Part shown: piece after piece, positions 23,461-34,772 of the stretch | Layout: each line of letters opens with the position of its first letter | Numbering within the stretch: position 1 is the stretch's first letter | DNA from: Phycomyces blakesleeanus NRRL 1555(-) | Taxonomy: Eukaryota > Mucoromycota > Mucoromycetes > Mucorales > Phycomycetaceae | NCBI RefSeq assembly: GCF_001638985.1 | Contig: NW_017265134.1 | Location: 2,447,732-2,511,731 of the forward strand | Reading direction: 5' to 3' | DNA: 64,000 bases | Notes under the pieces: generated by a model | What the model saw: the letters and a program-made list of their open reading frames with translations, nothing else | Database searches by the model: none | What the model was told of the DNA's origin: nothing | Position numbers and translations under genes: made by a program

Positions 23461-25213
23461 TCACCGGCCAAACTAGAAAGGATTAAATTCTACAATCATA
23501 ATATATAGTTTGCATCTTCATATAATTTCTTGTCGTATATTAATTGAACAACTTACCTTAAAACTTAGTAGATACTCAATTGTCTCTTCCATATTGTTAT
23601 AGGATTCAAATGAGGTTGGAAGTTTCACCCGTTCAACATAATAAAATTGATAAGGCAGAGTTCTTTGGAAGTCGAAAATCATCATGTATAGTTCAATGTT
23701 GAACCCGTCAAATATTATACCAAAAGTAAAAAATTCTTTTACGTCCTTGCTCTTCATGATACGAGCATGCAACTGTCTTTTTAAAGTTTCTGCTATACGA
23801 GATCGATCTTCTTCCAGTAGTTGAGAGGTAGGACATGGTGTTTTTATCTCACCACAGCCAACTTCTTGTCCATTTGCGATTAAAATAAGGTCCGTTCGAA
23901 CTTTTTTACAAGCAGTGCTTGCTTGTAAAGTTGAGGACCTTTCCCTTTCATCATACCAATTATCAATTAGCCACTTTTTTATTGTAGTTTTTTTAAAGCT
24001 TTTACTAACCACTTGCAGGATAGCACACCTTTCGCAGGGAAGATGTATTTAAGTAAAGGAGATACATGATCAATTGTAAATCCTATTTCACTCTTTCTTT
24101 CTTGTTGGGATTTTTCATGGACTATAGTGTCTGTCAGAGTACAAAGAAAGGTATTTAGATGTAGCTGTTTTGGTGTGGCTGCGGCTGGTGGAAAATAAAG
24201 CTGGCATTTCTTTACTTTCTAAATCATCAATGAAAAAAAAAGACCTCAAGTTAACCAAGCTATAATGCTGAAAAAAAGTCCTATTTCTACTATACCATTC
24301 TCCAGTCTTTCATCTTTTTGTACTCATCGTCATCTAGTACTTCTGGTTTAAGCTCATAGATATCAGATGAGTCAGCATTATAGCATATACTAGATATATT
24401 TCTATTTTTAAAAAAGAAAAGTAAATATTATAGTTAACTAACGCACTTAAGAGACCTTACAATCTTTCACATAATGAGCTGTTGGTGTCATAATTATATA
24501 CTTCTTTTCCATCATTATCTCCAGCATCTACTTCATTTAACGTTAAAATATATTTTCTTGTTTTTAAGATATCTCCATAGGGTTTTGATTCTTCGGTTAG
24601 ATAAGTACTATCCGACTTATCAGACACGAAGGAGTCAAGTTCTTCTAATTGACTGCTGTGTAGTGATACTGATGGTGGTGATACTGGTGTTCGCTGATAC
24701 GAGCTGTCAGAGTCAGAACTATCCTTATTATCAGAAGGGTTCCTGCTGGAGTCATTCTCTTTACCTAGATTTGAAGCAATACAATTTAGATGACGCTTAG
24801 CTTTAATCGACTCTTATAGCTCAACTTACTGACTCTTCTTTTCTTCCCTCTGATTATTGTAATATTGGTGGGACCTTGGCTTTCGATATATCCGTAGTTG
24901 ATATATTGGTTGTCTGCTTGTATATTTACTTCATGGACCTATGTATAAACAAAAGTAAGTATATTTAACCCTAGTTTACGATATTCATTTGTTATTGTAC
25001 CTTTTTAGTTGATTCATTTACCAGGGTATCTAAGTACTCTTTCATTTCAATACTTGTACCAGGAAGATTCTTGATCTTTGTGATAGTATCTTTATAAATA
25101 GCTCGCGATTGTCTATCTTTCTGCTTGTGTGTCAGGTTTTCTTTAAAGTATTTACAGCAAACAGTCTTTGGGAGCTCTATTTTTTTGCTGTACATCATCA
25201 TTTTTTTGTTCAT
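23461..25213 (-). CDS. PD-(D/E)XK-like family protein, 446 aa, 7 exons
   Basis: Uncharacterised lineage-specific family. Exons on the complement: 25001..25213, 24830..24938, 24461..24764, 24296..24401, 24010..24218, 23557..23944, 23461..23472; 1341 nt in frame. Introns are canonical; the fifth has a CTAAT branch-point-like site. The N-terminal half is charged and Ser-rich (SSDSDSS). Exon 5 carries FTIDHVSPLLKYIFPAKGVL, ending in CKW at the junction with exon 6. Exon 6 carries the putative nuclease-like core: D332, a strand, then GEIK (E346, K348), then EEDRSRIAETLKRQ and FGIIFDGFNIELYMMIF. D-x13-E-x-K fits the PD-(D/E)XK pattern. Exon 6 has the same start phase and nearly the same length as the pseudo-exon at 34773..35154. 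The last 12-nt exon is uncertain; read-through would instead end at 23518. The start Met may lie further upstream. Confidence 0.65.
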
Positions 25214-26384
25214 TTCTGATGGTATTCGATAACACCTTCTCTTTTATGGTTGTCATAATATATATCTTTAGAAAGATTGTCTCTGTCTTGTAATCAGATC
25301 GGATAAATCTTTCGCCTTTTACTAAAAAAAATCTTTAGAGTTCTTTCTAAAAAAATTATCTTCACTCGTTAGAATATTTCCAGGTATACCAGGCTTACCT
25401 GGTCGAGTATCTTTATTAGAAAATAGAGATTTTTTTTAAAAATTCTTTCTCTGTTGGTGTAAAGCAATCGAACGAAACCCAATGTAGATTTTTGCATATC
25501 TTCTTATAGCAGCTGGACTGTGTGTATTTGTATACAGCCATGCTTCCATTGAGGCTTTTTTGAAGCTTCCGTCGTCTTGTAACCTCAGATTCTGTGCCAA
25601 AGATACCTCTCAGCTGATTAATGTATACAGCCAAGGTAGCCTCTTTGCAATAGAAACATTGGCTTAGGGTGAGAGATGATTATAAGCTTGTCGTATATTT
25701 AATATATTAAATTTAAGTATTTAAGAGCAAGAGCAAGAACAACTCTAGAAAAGTATGTTCCTTTATTGTTTACAGAGTTGTCACAGTCTCCTGTAGACTC
25801 ACATTAAGAAATACAATGTTATATCCCGACTATGACAACCATAAAAGCTGTCCCATCATTGTTTGATCGCCCAAAATCCCCGCTTTAACAGTACCTCTGC
25901 TACTTACCTTTGAATTCCCAAGTTTTTTTTTTTTGAACAAGTGTGGAGGAATAAAATTGAACGTAATTAATATAATATGATGTCCTATTTTATAAGCAAA
26001 CACTAGGCTCTTGGTAAAATATTTTCTGAGAAAGTCTTAGCTTTTTCAAAATACCCAAAGACATAGACAGAATTCGCTGTATATATCCAAAGGCAATAAG
26101 GAGTTGACAACCACAATCCACCTTTACGGACTAGAGAATAACCAGTACTTTATTAAACCTTTTTATTGGTTCCTTTATTTATTCATAATGTGGCTAAAGA
26201 AAAAAGTAGTCAACACAAAAGAAAATCTCTTTGTAGTATTACTATTTCTCTAATAGAGAAAACCCAAGACATTTTATTCGATAAGAGCAAAAGTTTCTAA
26301 ACGTATTTTTATTATTATAGTAGTACATTAATATGCTCTGCGTTTGTTTTTGCTTCATATTGGGGTCCAGTTTAGTAGAATTTA
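25214..26384. other. Intergenic with degenerate coding fragment
   Basis: The minus-strand frame 25416..25634 (KNLHWVSFDCFTPTEKEFLKK) and the following region to 25214 have protein-like patches (GKPGIPGNILTSEDNFFRK) in shifting frames, which suggests an eroded gene of unknown family upstream of the PD-(D/E)XK-like gene. No intact frame and no recognised domain. Confidence 0.4.
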
Positions 26385-28298
26385 TTATGATTCCCCAGAT
26401 ATCTTTCTCCACAAAGCATCGTTGCTCACCGTATGGCCAGTTACACGATATTTCTTTATATCACCACACCTGAAAGTAACATACCCCCTTAGAAGGTTGC
26501 TTTTCCATTCATGTCTTAGCACCATTTCTATCATTGCATTCTCTCTTGTCATATTAACATAATCTCTTGTGCTTTTGCGTTGGAAGCCACAAAAATATCT
26601 CTTGGCCATTTTAACTTCTCGTTTTTTCAATACTCGGACACTCTTCCATGGGTAAAAGGCTTCTGGACAGTGGTATGTGTGTAGCCATATGGACTCAATA
26701 CTAGGCTGTTTATACTTATCCTTTATTGACGGAGTCATTTTGTCATGCCCTCCGTTTTTTTGTTGGCAAATTTCAAGGATTCTGACTGGGATTGTGCGCA
26801 TGTCTGGCAGATAATTTTTATCTTGGGGCTTATTACCATTCATCATACAATAGGGTTTGTTAGATGGATAAAAGTGCACTTGGTCCAGGTGTAAGAACTC
26901 AAAGTGTGTGTGGGACATGTCTATATATATATTTCCAGTTTCCTGAGATATTGGCCCGTATACAAGTACATCACATAGGCGCATATGATACAGCTTTCTG
27001 CAGCGAAATGATATATACTTGAGTATTGAGGTGTCTAGTTTGGAGGTAATTAGTTCTATAAAGCCAACTCCATGAGTCATAATGTCGTTAAATGCACTTG
27101 GAGAAACAGATGGAGAATCAACAGATAGTTTAATGGACTTGAGGCTCATACACTGATCCAAAAGAGTATCCAATTCAATAGGGAGAAAGCGTACGTCGAG
27201 ATACAGCTCAACCAAGCGGGGGCACGTATTGAACGATAGGGAAATAGTATCTGAATTGTATGCATACACATCACATGTAACTGAAAGCTTCTCAAGTGTT
27301 CTTGAGCAAAGTTCTATGCATCCCTTGACATCTTCTTCCAACAGAACTTTCCCATCATTTACACCAGTAAAGAGGAATCTAGCATCCTTGATTGTCGATT
27401 TAGATATGTCGAATATTCTCCAAAATGTAGCTTGTTTCTGTTCTGAACAACAGATACTAGAAACAGTGATGGAATTCAGGTGCGGAAATACTGGAGAAAT
27501 ATCTGATAGCATATGTGATAAACTATCTTTAAAGTCATCTATGTCCATGTCATGCATGCTGTCCCACGATAAGGTGCGTAAATTATAGTACTTGCGAGCA
27601 AAGTAATATAGCCATCGATAATCCTTGAATTCCAACTTTATCTCCAACACCGTTAAAGTATTTGCTGGTATCGTATTCTTAGCAAGCTGTATGTCCTCTG
27701 GCTCAAGTGGTGCTAAGACCATTTGAATTGATAAAGATTCTAGTTTGGGCAAATGAGTATGTAATGCTTCGATGTCTCGCAGAGTGTAAATTGGAGAGTC
27801 TTCAAAACCACCATCTGTGAAATGTAACCGTCTAAGGGATGGTAAGTTTGAAAGGATCTTTAACGATTCCTTCAGTGAGCGCACCTTGTCCAGAACCGGT
27901 ATAAATATATCTAGCTCTTTCAGAGAGTTCCACAGCTTCCAATCAGCAATCTTTCCGAACTCTGTAGAGCTCAGCGATGAGTCTGGTGCACAAAAACTTT
28001 GTAAATTTTTGAATCGATGTTGAATCGTATTGAGGTCTTGATCGCTTACACGGAGTCTCCGTCCAAAAATCAATAGCTTCACACGACCACCGTTTTGCTT
28101 GTAGATATTTGCTTTGATATCCGAGTCGCAAATTTCTCTAACTTTTTCCTTGCTAAATACAGAAATGGTGTCCCATAATACGTCTTGAAATGGAGACTGC
28201 CATGCTTTGCATGTAAGAATACATTGTATTTTATCCTTTACCGAGAGGAGGATCGCGATCTTGGAAAGAATTTCAAACGGAATATCATACGCAAGCAT
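26385..28298 (-). CDS. F-box protein, 637 aa, single exon
   Basis: Predicted substrate adaptor of an SCF ubiquitin ligase. Residues 4-45 form an F-box (YDIPFEILSKIAILLSVKDK, then CKAWQSPFQDVLW), which binds Skp1. Residues about 100-480 contain irregular leucine-rich repeats (NLPSLRRLHFTD, HLPKLESLSIQMV, CPRLVELYLDVRF, CMSLKSIKLSV), typical of F-box/LRR proteins. The C-terminal 150 residues are basic and not recognised. No introns, unlike most neighbours, as is common in the expanded F-box families of Mucorales. The target is unknown. Confidence 0.85.
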   Translation of the reverse strand: MLAYDIPFEILSKIAILLSVKDKIQCILTCKAWQSPFQDVLWDTISVFSKEKVREICDSDIKANIYKQNGGRVKLLIFGRRLRVSDQDLNTIQHRFKNLQSFCAPDSSLSSTEFGKIADWKLWNSLKELDIFIPVLDKVRSLKESLKILSNLPSLRRLHFTDGGFEDSPIYTLRDIEALHTHLPKLESLSIQMVLAPLEPEDIQLAKNTIPANTLTVLEIKLEFKDYRWLYYFARKYYNLRTLSWDSMHDMDIDDFKDSLSHMLSDISPVFPHLNSITVSSICCSEQKQATFWRIFDISKSTIKDARFLFTGVNDGKVLLEEDVKGCIELCSRTLEKLSVTCDVYAYNSDTISLSFNTCPRLVELYLDVRFLPIELDTLLDQCMSLKSIKLSVDSPSVSPSAFNDIMTHGVGFIELITSKLDTSILKYISFRCRKLYHMRLCDVLVYGPISQETGNIYIDMSHTHFEFLHLDQVHFYPSNKPYCMMNGNKPQDKNYLPDMRTIPVRILEICQQKNGGHDKMTPSIKDKYKQPSIESIWLHTYHCPEAFYPWKSVRVLKKREVKMAKRYFCGFQRKSTRDYVNMTRENAMIEMVLRHEWKSNLLRGYVTFRCGDIKKYRVTGHTVSNDALWRKISGES

Positions 28299-28766
28299 GG
28301 TTTCTGACAGAAAAGAGAATTTATTTTAAAATGTTGTTTGACAGCAGACTTTTTTGCTGTAAAGCATAAAAGGCGCAAGTGAACATAGTAAAAATTAGAC
28401 GTTGAAGACATTTATCAAGTATGAAAATGAAACGAGAGCTGAAACTTGAATTATGGATTTATTATTTGTTATTTACAATAAATATTCCAATTTAATAATA
28501 GTAATAATTGAAAAAGAAAGAGTAAAATTTGATGGAGGATTTAGAAAAACCCAATGTACGCACATAATTTTATTTAAAGGTGATGATATGATATGTCTTT
28601 TTTTTTTTGAGTTGTATAGTAGAATGTAGAATGTATTGAATAAATAATATACCGTGTGAATAAAAAAATAATATTGCAAGAAATAAGAAATATTGAATAT
28701 ATGATATAAAGTAAAATTGGAACGATGAGTGAAATTCATTCAATTCTTTTTTCTTCAGATGTATTT

Positions 28767-29372
28767 TCAAGGTAGTTTCTTCAGTTTCATTGTTTTCTTT
28801 TCGATCTCTTTTTTTTTTGGATAGGGAAATTTCAACCGGAAATGGGCTTGTGATCTTGTCCAGGAAAAACACGGATCAACGCATGAGGGCGACATTTGAC
28901 CGATAATCTTCAGTGACTCGAACATGTCCCTTACTTACCTCGCGGCTAATGAGGTCTATATATATGTAAATTAGAATACTTATATTGAAGAATGCTTTGT
29001 AAGCTGACAAATATAACTTACCGTTAAGATTTGTGGGACATTCTTGTGTACTTTCTGAAAAATGATTGGAAGAATGAGGTGTCCATGTTCAGGTTCTACC
29101 ACGAATCCGGTCTGGCCTCTTGCATGGGCCGGGGGAAAATGTTTTATCTAATAACATTGGCTGAATCATACTGGATTTATAAAAAGAATATTGTACTTAT
29201 CTTTTGATAGTTGTCTTGAAGGCTACAACCTGGGGCTGATGTGTAGTATTAATTCTTCGAGGTATAAAAAATATAGTGATAACTGACTGATGCGGACCTG
29301 ATGAGGAGGAATCGGATTACGGTAAGAATGATGGTCTTGTGCAAACTTGGCCTGGGATTTTTGATTACAATT
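28767..29372 (-). CDS. Possible multi-exon gene, structure unresolved
   Basis: The minus strand shows a string of good splice signals (ACG|GTAAGT near 29020, GAG|GTAAGT near 28939, acceptors ATTAG near 29148 and ATATAG near 28957) flanking coding-like pieces: KFAQDHHSYRNPIPPHQ (about 29318-29370), PGCSLQDNYQK (about 29208-29240), ARGQTGFVVEPEHGHLILPI (about 29060-29130) and a basic C-terminal tail. I could not find one set of junctions that keeps all pieces in frame, and I do not recognise the protein. It may be real with a missed intron, or decayed. Treat boundaries as approximate. Confidence 0.3.
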
Positions 29373-29399
29373 GTTGTATATGCAAATGATTATAAATAT

Positions 29400-31771
29400 A
29401 TATAAATGAAAAAAAAAATTGTCTACTGGAAATTTGAGTTGATACTAGGAAGATTTTTTTTCCTGTTGGTGTCTGTATGTAAAATAAAATTCGGGAATAT
29501 TATCATGTATAGTGCCTGTGATGGCTATAATGTTTTTTGCTGCTGTAGGAAGAAAATGAAAATGTGTGTATGTGTGGGTGCGCTTTTTTTTTGCTTTGTT
29601 TTGCTTTTCGAATGTGAGCCAGAGTTTTTGCTTTTTTTTAAAAAAGAATCTTAATTTGAGTATGGTATATCTTGGAGTTCCTGGAATTGTATTGTTATAC
29701 TGGGTGCTTGTGGGTATTGAATATCAAGTCGCAATGTATTTTTTTCACTTAGTGCCTTTGTGTTAGCTTCTTGTCTTGTTATTAATTTCCTTGGGTGGGA
29801 TTTGGCTTCGCCTTTTAACAAGAAAAGGGTAAATATAAGGCATACAATGTATTGCTATAGTTTATAAGTATAGCATATACCTTTGCTCATATTGATGATA
29901 GAATCGCCTGCTGTTATAGACTTGGGGATATCTTATCGATGAACTGAAATAGAAAAAAATGGATAAACCTCTTGGGGGAAGGGCGGCCACAAGTAAAAAA
30001 GAAAGAAAGAAAGAATTGGCCAACAAGGCGGTCCTGGTTTTCAAAAATCTAACATCTCATGAGTCTGGAGAGTCTCGGATGAAGTACCAAGGTGAGAGAA
30101 ATCCAATTGACAATGCCAATAAATACGTATATAAAAATATATGATTAAATTGATGAGGGGAAACTTGAGAAATTGGCTCTTGCTTTTATAGACATCTCCT
30201 GCCCCTGGACTGCTTATCCAACTCTCTCGATTCATTGGTTCCTCATTTTTTAGGGTCAAACAACAAAATATCATGCAAACGATACAGACCAACCAAACAT
30301 AATCCCCCTTTTCAATTATTGCATAATGTGTTTCTCCTTACTACATTTTGATCTAAGAATCTACTACTTTACTCTTGTCTTGTCTTGCCTTATCTTAGTC
30401 TAACACTTCACTTATTTATTGAAAGAAGAATATTAGGTAGAATTTTTGGAAAACATAATTGTTTTCTTTTTTTTCTTACTGTTAACTATGTGATCGTATT
30501 TCCTGTGAAATGCCATAATTAATAATATCTGTGACATGGTCTAGAATCGATTGTTAGATTCATATTCCATTTTATGCATAGTGTTTTTTTTTGGGGAGAT
30601 ATTCTCTCACGACTGGATCCATTTTCCCCAAAAGTTTCGCTTTAATATGAATACTGTAAGAGTAAAACTGTATATAGACAGGGTCACGCCACCAAGTGAT
30701 TTCATATCACCATGAAAGTCATTGAGATGAACCAATTATATGAATTACGCCAACTCCTATTTGGAAATAAACTATTTTTTTTTTTACTTTTTATTTATAT
30801 GACTACTACTCAGGCTTAATTTAACAAGAAACCATAGTAACGTGTATTTCAAAAACAAAATCACCTTGTTTTACTGAAAAGGTAGAAGCATTATGAAAGT
30901 TTTTTTTTTTAACAAAAATAGCAGATGTTGTGTTATGCATCTGATCAAGGAATGTTTTACAGCATTCGGCACATAGATCTGTAAATGCAAGGGAATTCTT
31001 GTATGAAATACAGAATCAAACCAAGAATTATACCAAGGGTACTTTTTCAAAAATCAAACCCTTGAACTTGAAAATAATTAAGCCAAAAAAGGGTCATCCA
31101 ATAAATGAAATAATATGCTGGCCTACACTTTGTTGCTAGTCTATTGAGATATATGGCATTATACATACGTAATTAAAACATATATTGTATACATGAAATA
31201 TTCCAAGATTGTTGGTTGTATTTCCAGTTCATTAAAAGACAGGTTCGATTTCTGCAGAATATCTTGGTTTGTTACACAATTTGTTTAAAAAAATTCAAAA
31301 ATAAAATAGGGAGATATTTTTGAAACAATTTTGACTGACTGATTTTTTTTAAAAAAAAAAAAAACTCAATGTCAAAGACCAGTTTAAAGAATTGTTTTAT
31401 TTAATGGTATACATGACTGTACATACAAAGAAGCCTTTTATACAATAATATTATGAAGCACGCTTGTCTATTAAAGATATTTGGTACCCTTGTGTACATA
31501 ATCATATATTATATATTGATACTCTCATCCACGGTTCTATATTTTATCACCAAGATTTAAAAATGAGCTCACAATATTCTATAGAAGATATGAGAATCTA
31601 ACAGAAAGAATAAATAAAAATAGAGACTATAAACCTGAACAAATGAAGCATTGTATTAATCAATGGGGTGTTTCTCTTTAAACTATTATTATGAGTAATA
31701 AGAACTTGAAGTAACGCTAAATGCATCGATCAAATGATGAAGATTTTTTTTTTAAAAAAAAAAAAACATAA
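29400..31771. other. Intergenic with one candidate exon
   Basis: On the plus strand 29959..30091 starts with ATG, reads MDKPLGGRAATSKKERKKEL and continues to a GTGAGA donor. After an intron ending TTTTATAG (about 30190) one short frame continues. This may be the first exon of a small basic protein, but I could not confirm the 3' end. The rest is AT-rich with no gene. Confidence 0.35.
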
Positions 31772-32136
31772 GGGGGTTTCACTAGTTTTTTATGTTCGAT
31801 ATTCGATATGCGGCAATTTAATATACACGTATGATTGGCTATGATAAATAGAAGAAAAAAAACATAAAACTCAGCATTTAAGCATTGAATCATTTTTTCG
31901 ATGCTTCGATATTGAGACTTGGCCAAAATATACAGATTTTTGTAGTAAATACACAATTGATAGCTAAATTTATATAAGCACACATACAATTAAGATTGAT
32001 TTAATACTCTTTTAAGAGTACTTTGCTCAAATGTGTTCAAGGTACTCAAACGTTTCTTTTTTAATATTGACTATTATTGGATTTCGATTAAAGCACCGCT
32101 ACCTCGAAGTGAGCATTAAGAACTGGTGAAACACCC
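31772..32136. mobile_element. MITE-like element with GGGGGTTTCA termini
   Basis: The left end GGGGGTTTCACTAGTTTTTT (31772) and the right end ending GAACTGGTGAAACACCC (32136) are imperfect inverted repeats of about 40 bp. Flanks are TAA (left) and TAG (right), consistent with an eroded 3-bp target duplication. The interior overlaps a minus-strand AT-rich frame without homology. Terminal sequence is shared with the elements at 36693..37111 and 54110..56242. Confidence 0.55.
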
Positions 32137-33070
32137 TAGAGAAATAGTGTAAAATAGTTATGTATTTATGTTTATTATATTGTATGTTGTTATAGTAGTA
32201 AAAACAAAGTAAAATAGTTGTTTAGACTAAAAAAAAATCGACATCATTAAGCCCAGTAGCTATGGTTTTGGCAGTAGAGTCACTGAATCGTTTAGTTAGT
32301 CGGTTTAATTACCTTGGTTACAAATAGGTAAGCTATACATATAAAGTTGAATGTGATCAGGCTCTTCTTTGTTATTTACTAAAAGTAGATTGATGGAGAT
32401 ATTTTGTATGAAAACTACATTCATACTAGTTTGGGTTAAAGTTTCACACCCGTCTTCGAGTATCCATTGCCTTTTTATGAAATAAGGATTTAACTTGATG
32501 AGTTTAGATTTACTTTGAAGTTCATCAAGTTCGTATATTGGTGTGTGGTATGATATTATGCAAAACAGGCTATAGTATATCTATCTTGCTTTAATTTCTT
32601 TCACATAATAATCATATTTTTATTTGATAGATTGGACTACGACTTGATGTTTTTCCCATATATCCTCGGATATTTAGTAATAAAGTATAAACTCAAATAT
32701 AAGAGCTTGGTATTAGATAATATTTGGGATAATTCAACAGAAACTTATAATTTGAATATTTGTATTGATAAACCTATTTGATCTTTTCAAAAATTCTCGA
32801 TTTTTTTTTTGAATTTTATATCTAGTATCTAGATGTGCAAGAATCTGAGAACTTTACCGTAACAAAAGAGAACAGAAAACTCCATTGCTATTTACTTGTA
32901 TAGCTAGCCATGAGAAACAACTAAAATCTTTACCCTGATTTTGCTAAAACATCAAGAAGCTAATATAAAGATAGTAAAATAATAATAAGAACATGCGCCT
33001 TATTATAAGCTATATGGCCCAAAAGTTCAAAGCTATTTTTCTCTGATGTGTGTGCAGTATAGGATATTTA
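32137..33070. other. Intergenic
   Basis: AT-rich, no coding frame or RNA gene supported. It lies downstream of the zinc-finger family gene and may include its 3' UTR. Confidence 0.5.
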
Positions 33071-33879
33071 TTAATAAATGCTTTGCAATACTGCATATCT
33101 TGCTTCTGGGTTTATTAGCCAATCACGATTCGCCTTCTTCAGGTGATTAGTGTCCAATTCAATATAGTGTTCATTCTTTAATGAAGACGCCATGGAACAG
33201 TTATTCATTAAGAACGTAAGCAAAGTGTGGTTAGTCTCGTAATCTTTTGGTTGGTGGCTGGGATCAGGTGGAATAGAGAAAATAACCTCTGGTTGCTGTT
33301 CATGTAATTCTTGGACATCAGTTGCATCACCAAGTAGATAGTATGATAGTGGCCCTGATAATAATGCAATCGGCGTCAAATTTGCTAAATCAGTAAGAAT
33401 TATGTTTTTTTTTGTTGGTCTTCCGGACTATATTCCAATCGATCAACAGCAGCAAGTGTCGCAATAGGTTTGGTAAGCGTCTTCATGTCATTTGATATAC
33501 GTCGGGCAGTCTCGATATCGCTTTCACTGTAAACTCTAGGTAGTTTGGTTTTGGGTGGCGAAACGTCATGGTTCTCACCCCTTCTTTTTCCTGGCCTTTG
33601 GTGATTTGTTGTGTCGTTCTGCATATGCCTTGAAAGTTGAAGTCGACTCTAAAATACTATTGCATTTCGGACAAACAAAACCACTCTCAATTTTGTTGAC
33701 AGTGTATGAGGCTGGAAATTGACTTGATTAATAAAAAAAATGAAAACATATTTTGGAGACTTACTGTTTTGAATTGAAATTGTTACTTGTAAAGTATGAT
33801 CATCATAGCTATGTTTATTAAGTCGCATGTTTGCGTAGGATTTTTTTGTGCAATTAGCTTCCTCACAAGAGAAAGACAT
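33071..33879 (-). CDS. Short zinc-finger-containing lineage-specific protein, 222 aa, 4 exons
   Basis: Exons on the complement: 33765..33879, 33579..33711, 33429..33535, 33071..33384; 669 nt in frame, with introns of 53, 43 and 44 nt. The start at 33879 gives MSFSCEEANCTKKSYANMRL, a C2H2-like finger (C-x4-C ... H-x5-H), followed by a second CPKCNS...H motif in exon 2. The C-terminal half (LLTFLMNNCSMASSLKNEHY, then HLKKANRDWLI) resembles, from memory, a large family of Mucorales hypothetical proteins whose members are about twice as long, so this may be a shortened copy. The third intron has a weak GTCCGG donor chosen by phase. Function unknown; the fingers suggest nucleic-acid binding. Confidence 0.5.
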
Positions 33880-33950
33880 TTTGCACACGATTCCTTTACT
33901 CAAACTTTGAATAAAAAAAAAGGCACAAACTTCAATTCCACTTGGAACCC

Positions 33951-34020
33951 ACTCTGCGATTCCACTTGTGACAGCGATTCCACTTTGCGATTCCACATGT
34001 GACAGCGATTCCACTTGGAT
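33951..34020. repeat. Short tandem repeat, about 30-bp unit
   Basis: Two and a half units built from TGCGATTCCACTTGTGACA and GCGATTCCACT, just upstream of the zinc-finger family gene. A (plus-strand) GATTCCACTT core occurs four times. It may be a promoter repeat or a mini-satellite. Confidence 0.6.
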
Positions 34021-34057
34021 TCCTATTTGGTACATTACAGAATGCTTTTGTCTGCCA

Positions 34058-34545
34058 CAGTCAAACTTATGGAATTTGGCGTTTTCTCAACTAAAAATTA
34101 AGATAATGTTTATCATGGAACTTTGAGGATTAAAAATAAATATTTGTTCAAAAGAAATACGCGCATGCCAGAACGGTGTCTCAATATAGCATTTATTTAA
34201 TGATTTGAATACACCATTATAGGGATCACCAATCGTACTAGATCATTTTTCTTCACGCATAAGCCGATCTCGCTTCATTTTCCTTTTAAATGTTGCCCAA
34301 AATAGTTTAATGGAGGGTTCATTTCCACGCTTTTAATGATTTCGAGTATACGATCTATAAATGTTTCTCAGGTAAAGTCGCTGTAACTGTTGCATAACAT
34401 CACCTACTATGTTTCGACAATTGTTTTTAACCAAAATGACAAAAACAATTTAAACTCATGGCGTTTATTTTTCTAAATTCGACATTTATTTTTGTCCTCT
34501 TGCCATTTATTTTTGAGAAAACGCCAAATTCCATAGGTTTGACTG
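34058..34545. mobile_element. Internally deleted Tc1/mariner element, 488 bp
   Basis: Nearly perfect inverted ends of about 38 bp: left CAGTCAAACTTATGGAATTT..., right its reverse complement ending ...AGGTTTGACTG. The right flank is TA and the left flank CA, an eroded TA target duplication. On the minus strand (about 34240-34335) the interior reads PSIKLFWATFKRKMKRDRL, recognisable as the C-terminal PIE-x-FW region of a Tc1/IS630 transposase with substitutions. The rest of the transposase is deleted, so the copy is non-autonomous. Confidence 0.75.
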
Positions 34546-34772
34546 TATAGTATCCGTTCTGGATTGTGGTGTGTGTGCCACAATACTTAAGAGAAACACC
34601 GGACAGACCACTTTAAAGCAATAGTTACAAACAATCTGAGACCGATTTTTCATTTCAAAACATAGCAATATTGCTTTTATTTGTATTTAACTCAAGATCT
34701 AATGTAAAAATATGTCGGTAAGCCTGCTTTTAATTAGTAAAAGATCAATTTCCGTCTAATAATTCTCTTTAG

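Noticed and set aside
23941..24010. Apparent frameshift in the 446-aa PD-(D/E)XK-like gene
   Set aside because: Resolved by a 65-nt intron (GTTAGT...GAAAG with CTAAT) that joins CKW to ERSSTL in frame.
29862..30044. 60-aa minus-strand ORF resembling a signal peptide
   Set aside because: Hydrophobic N-terminus comes from the reverse of a Lys-rich plus-strand stretch; no continuation and no family.
33400..33624. Separate 74-aa ORF
   Set aside because: Part of it is exon 3 of the four-exon zinc-finger family gene; the upstream Met frame runs through a 43-nt intron.
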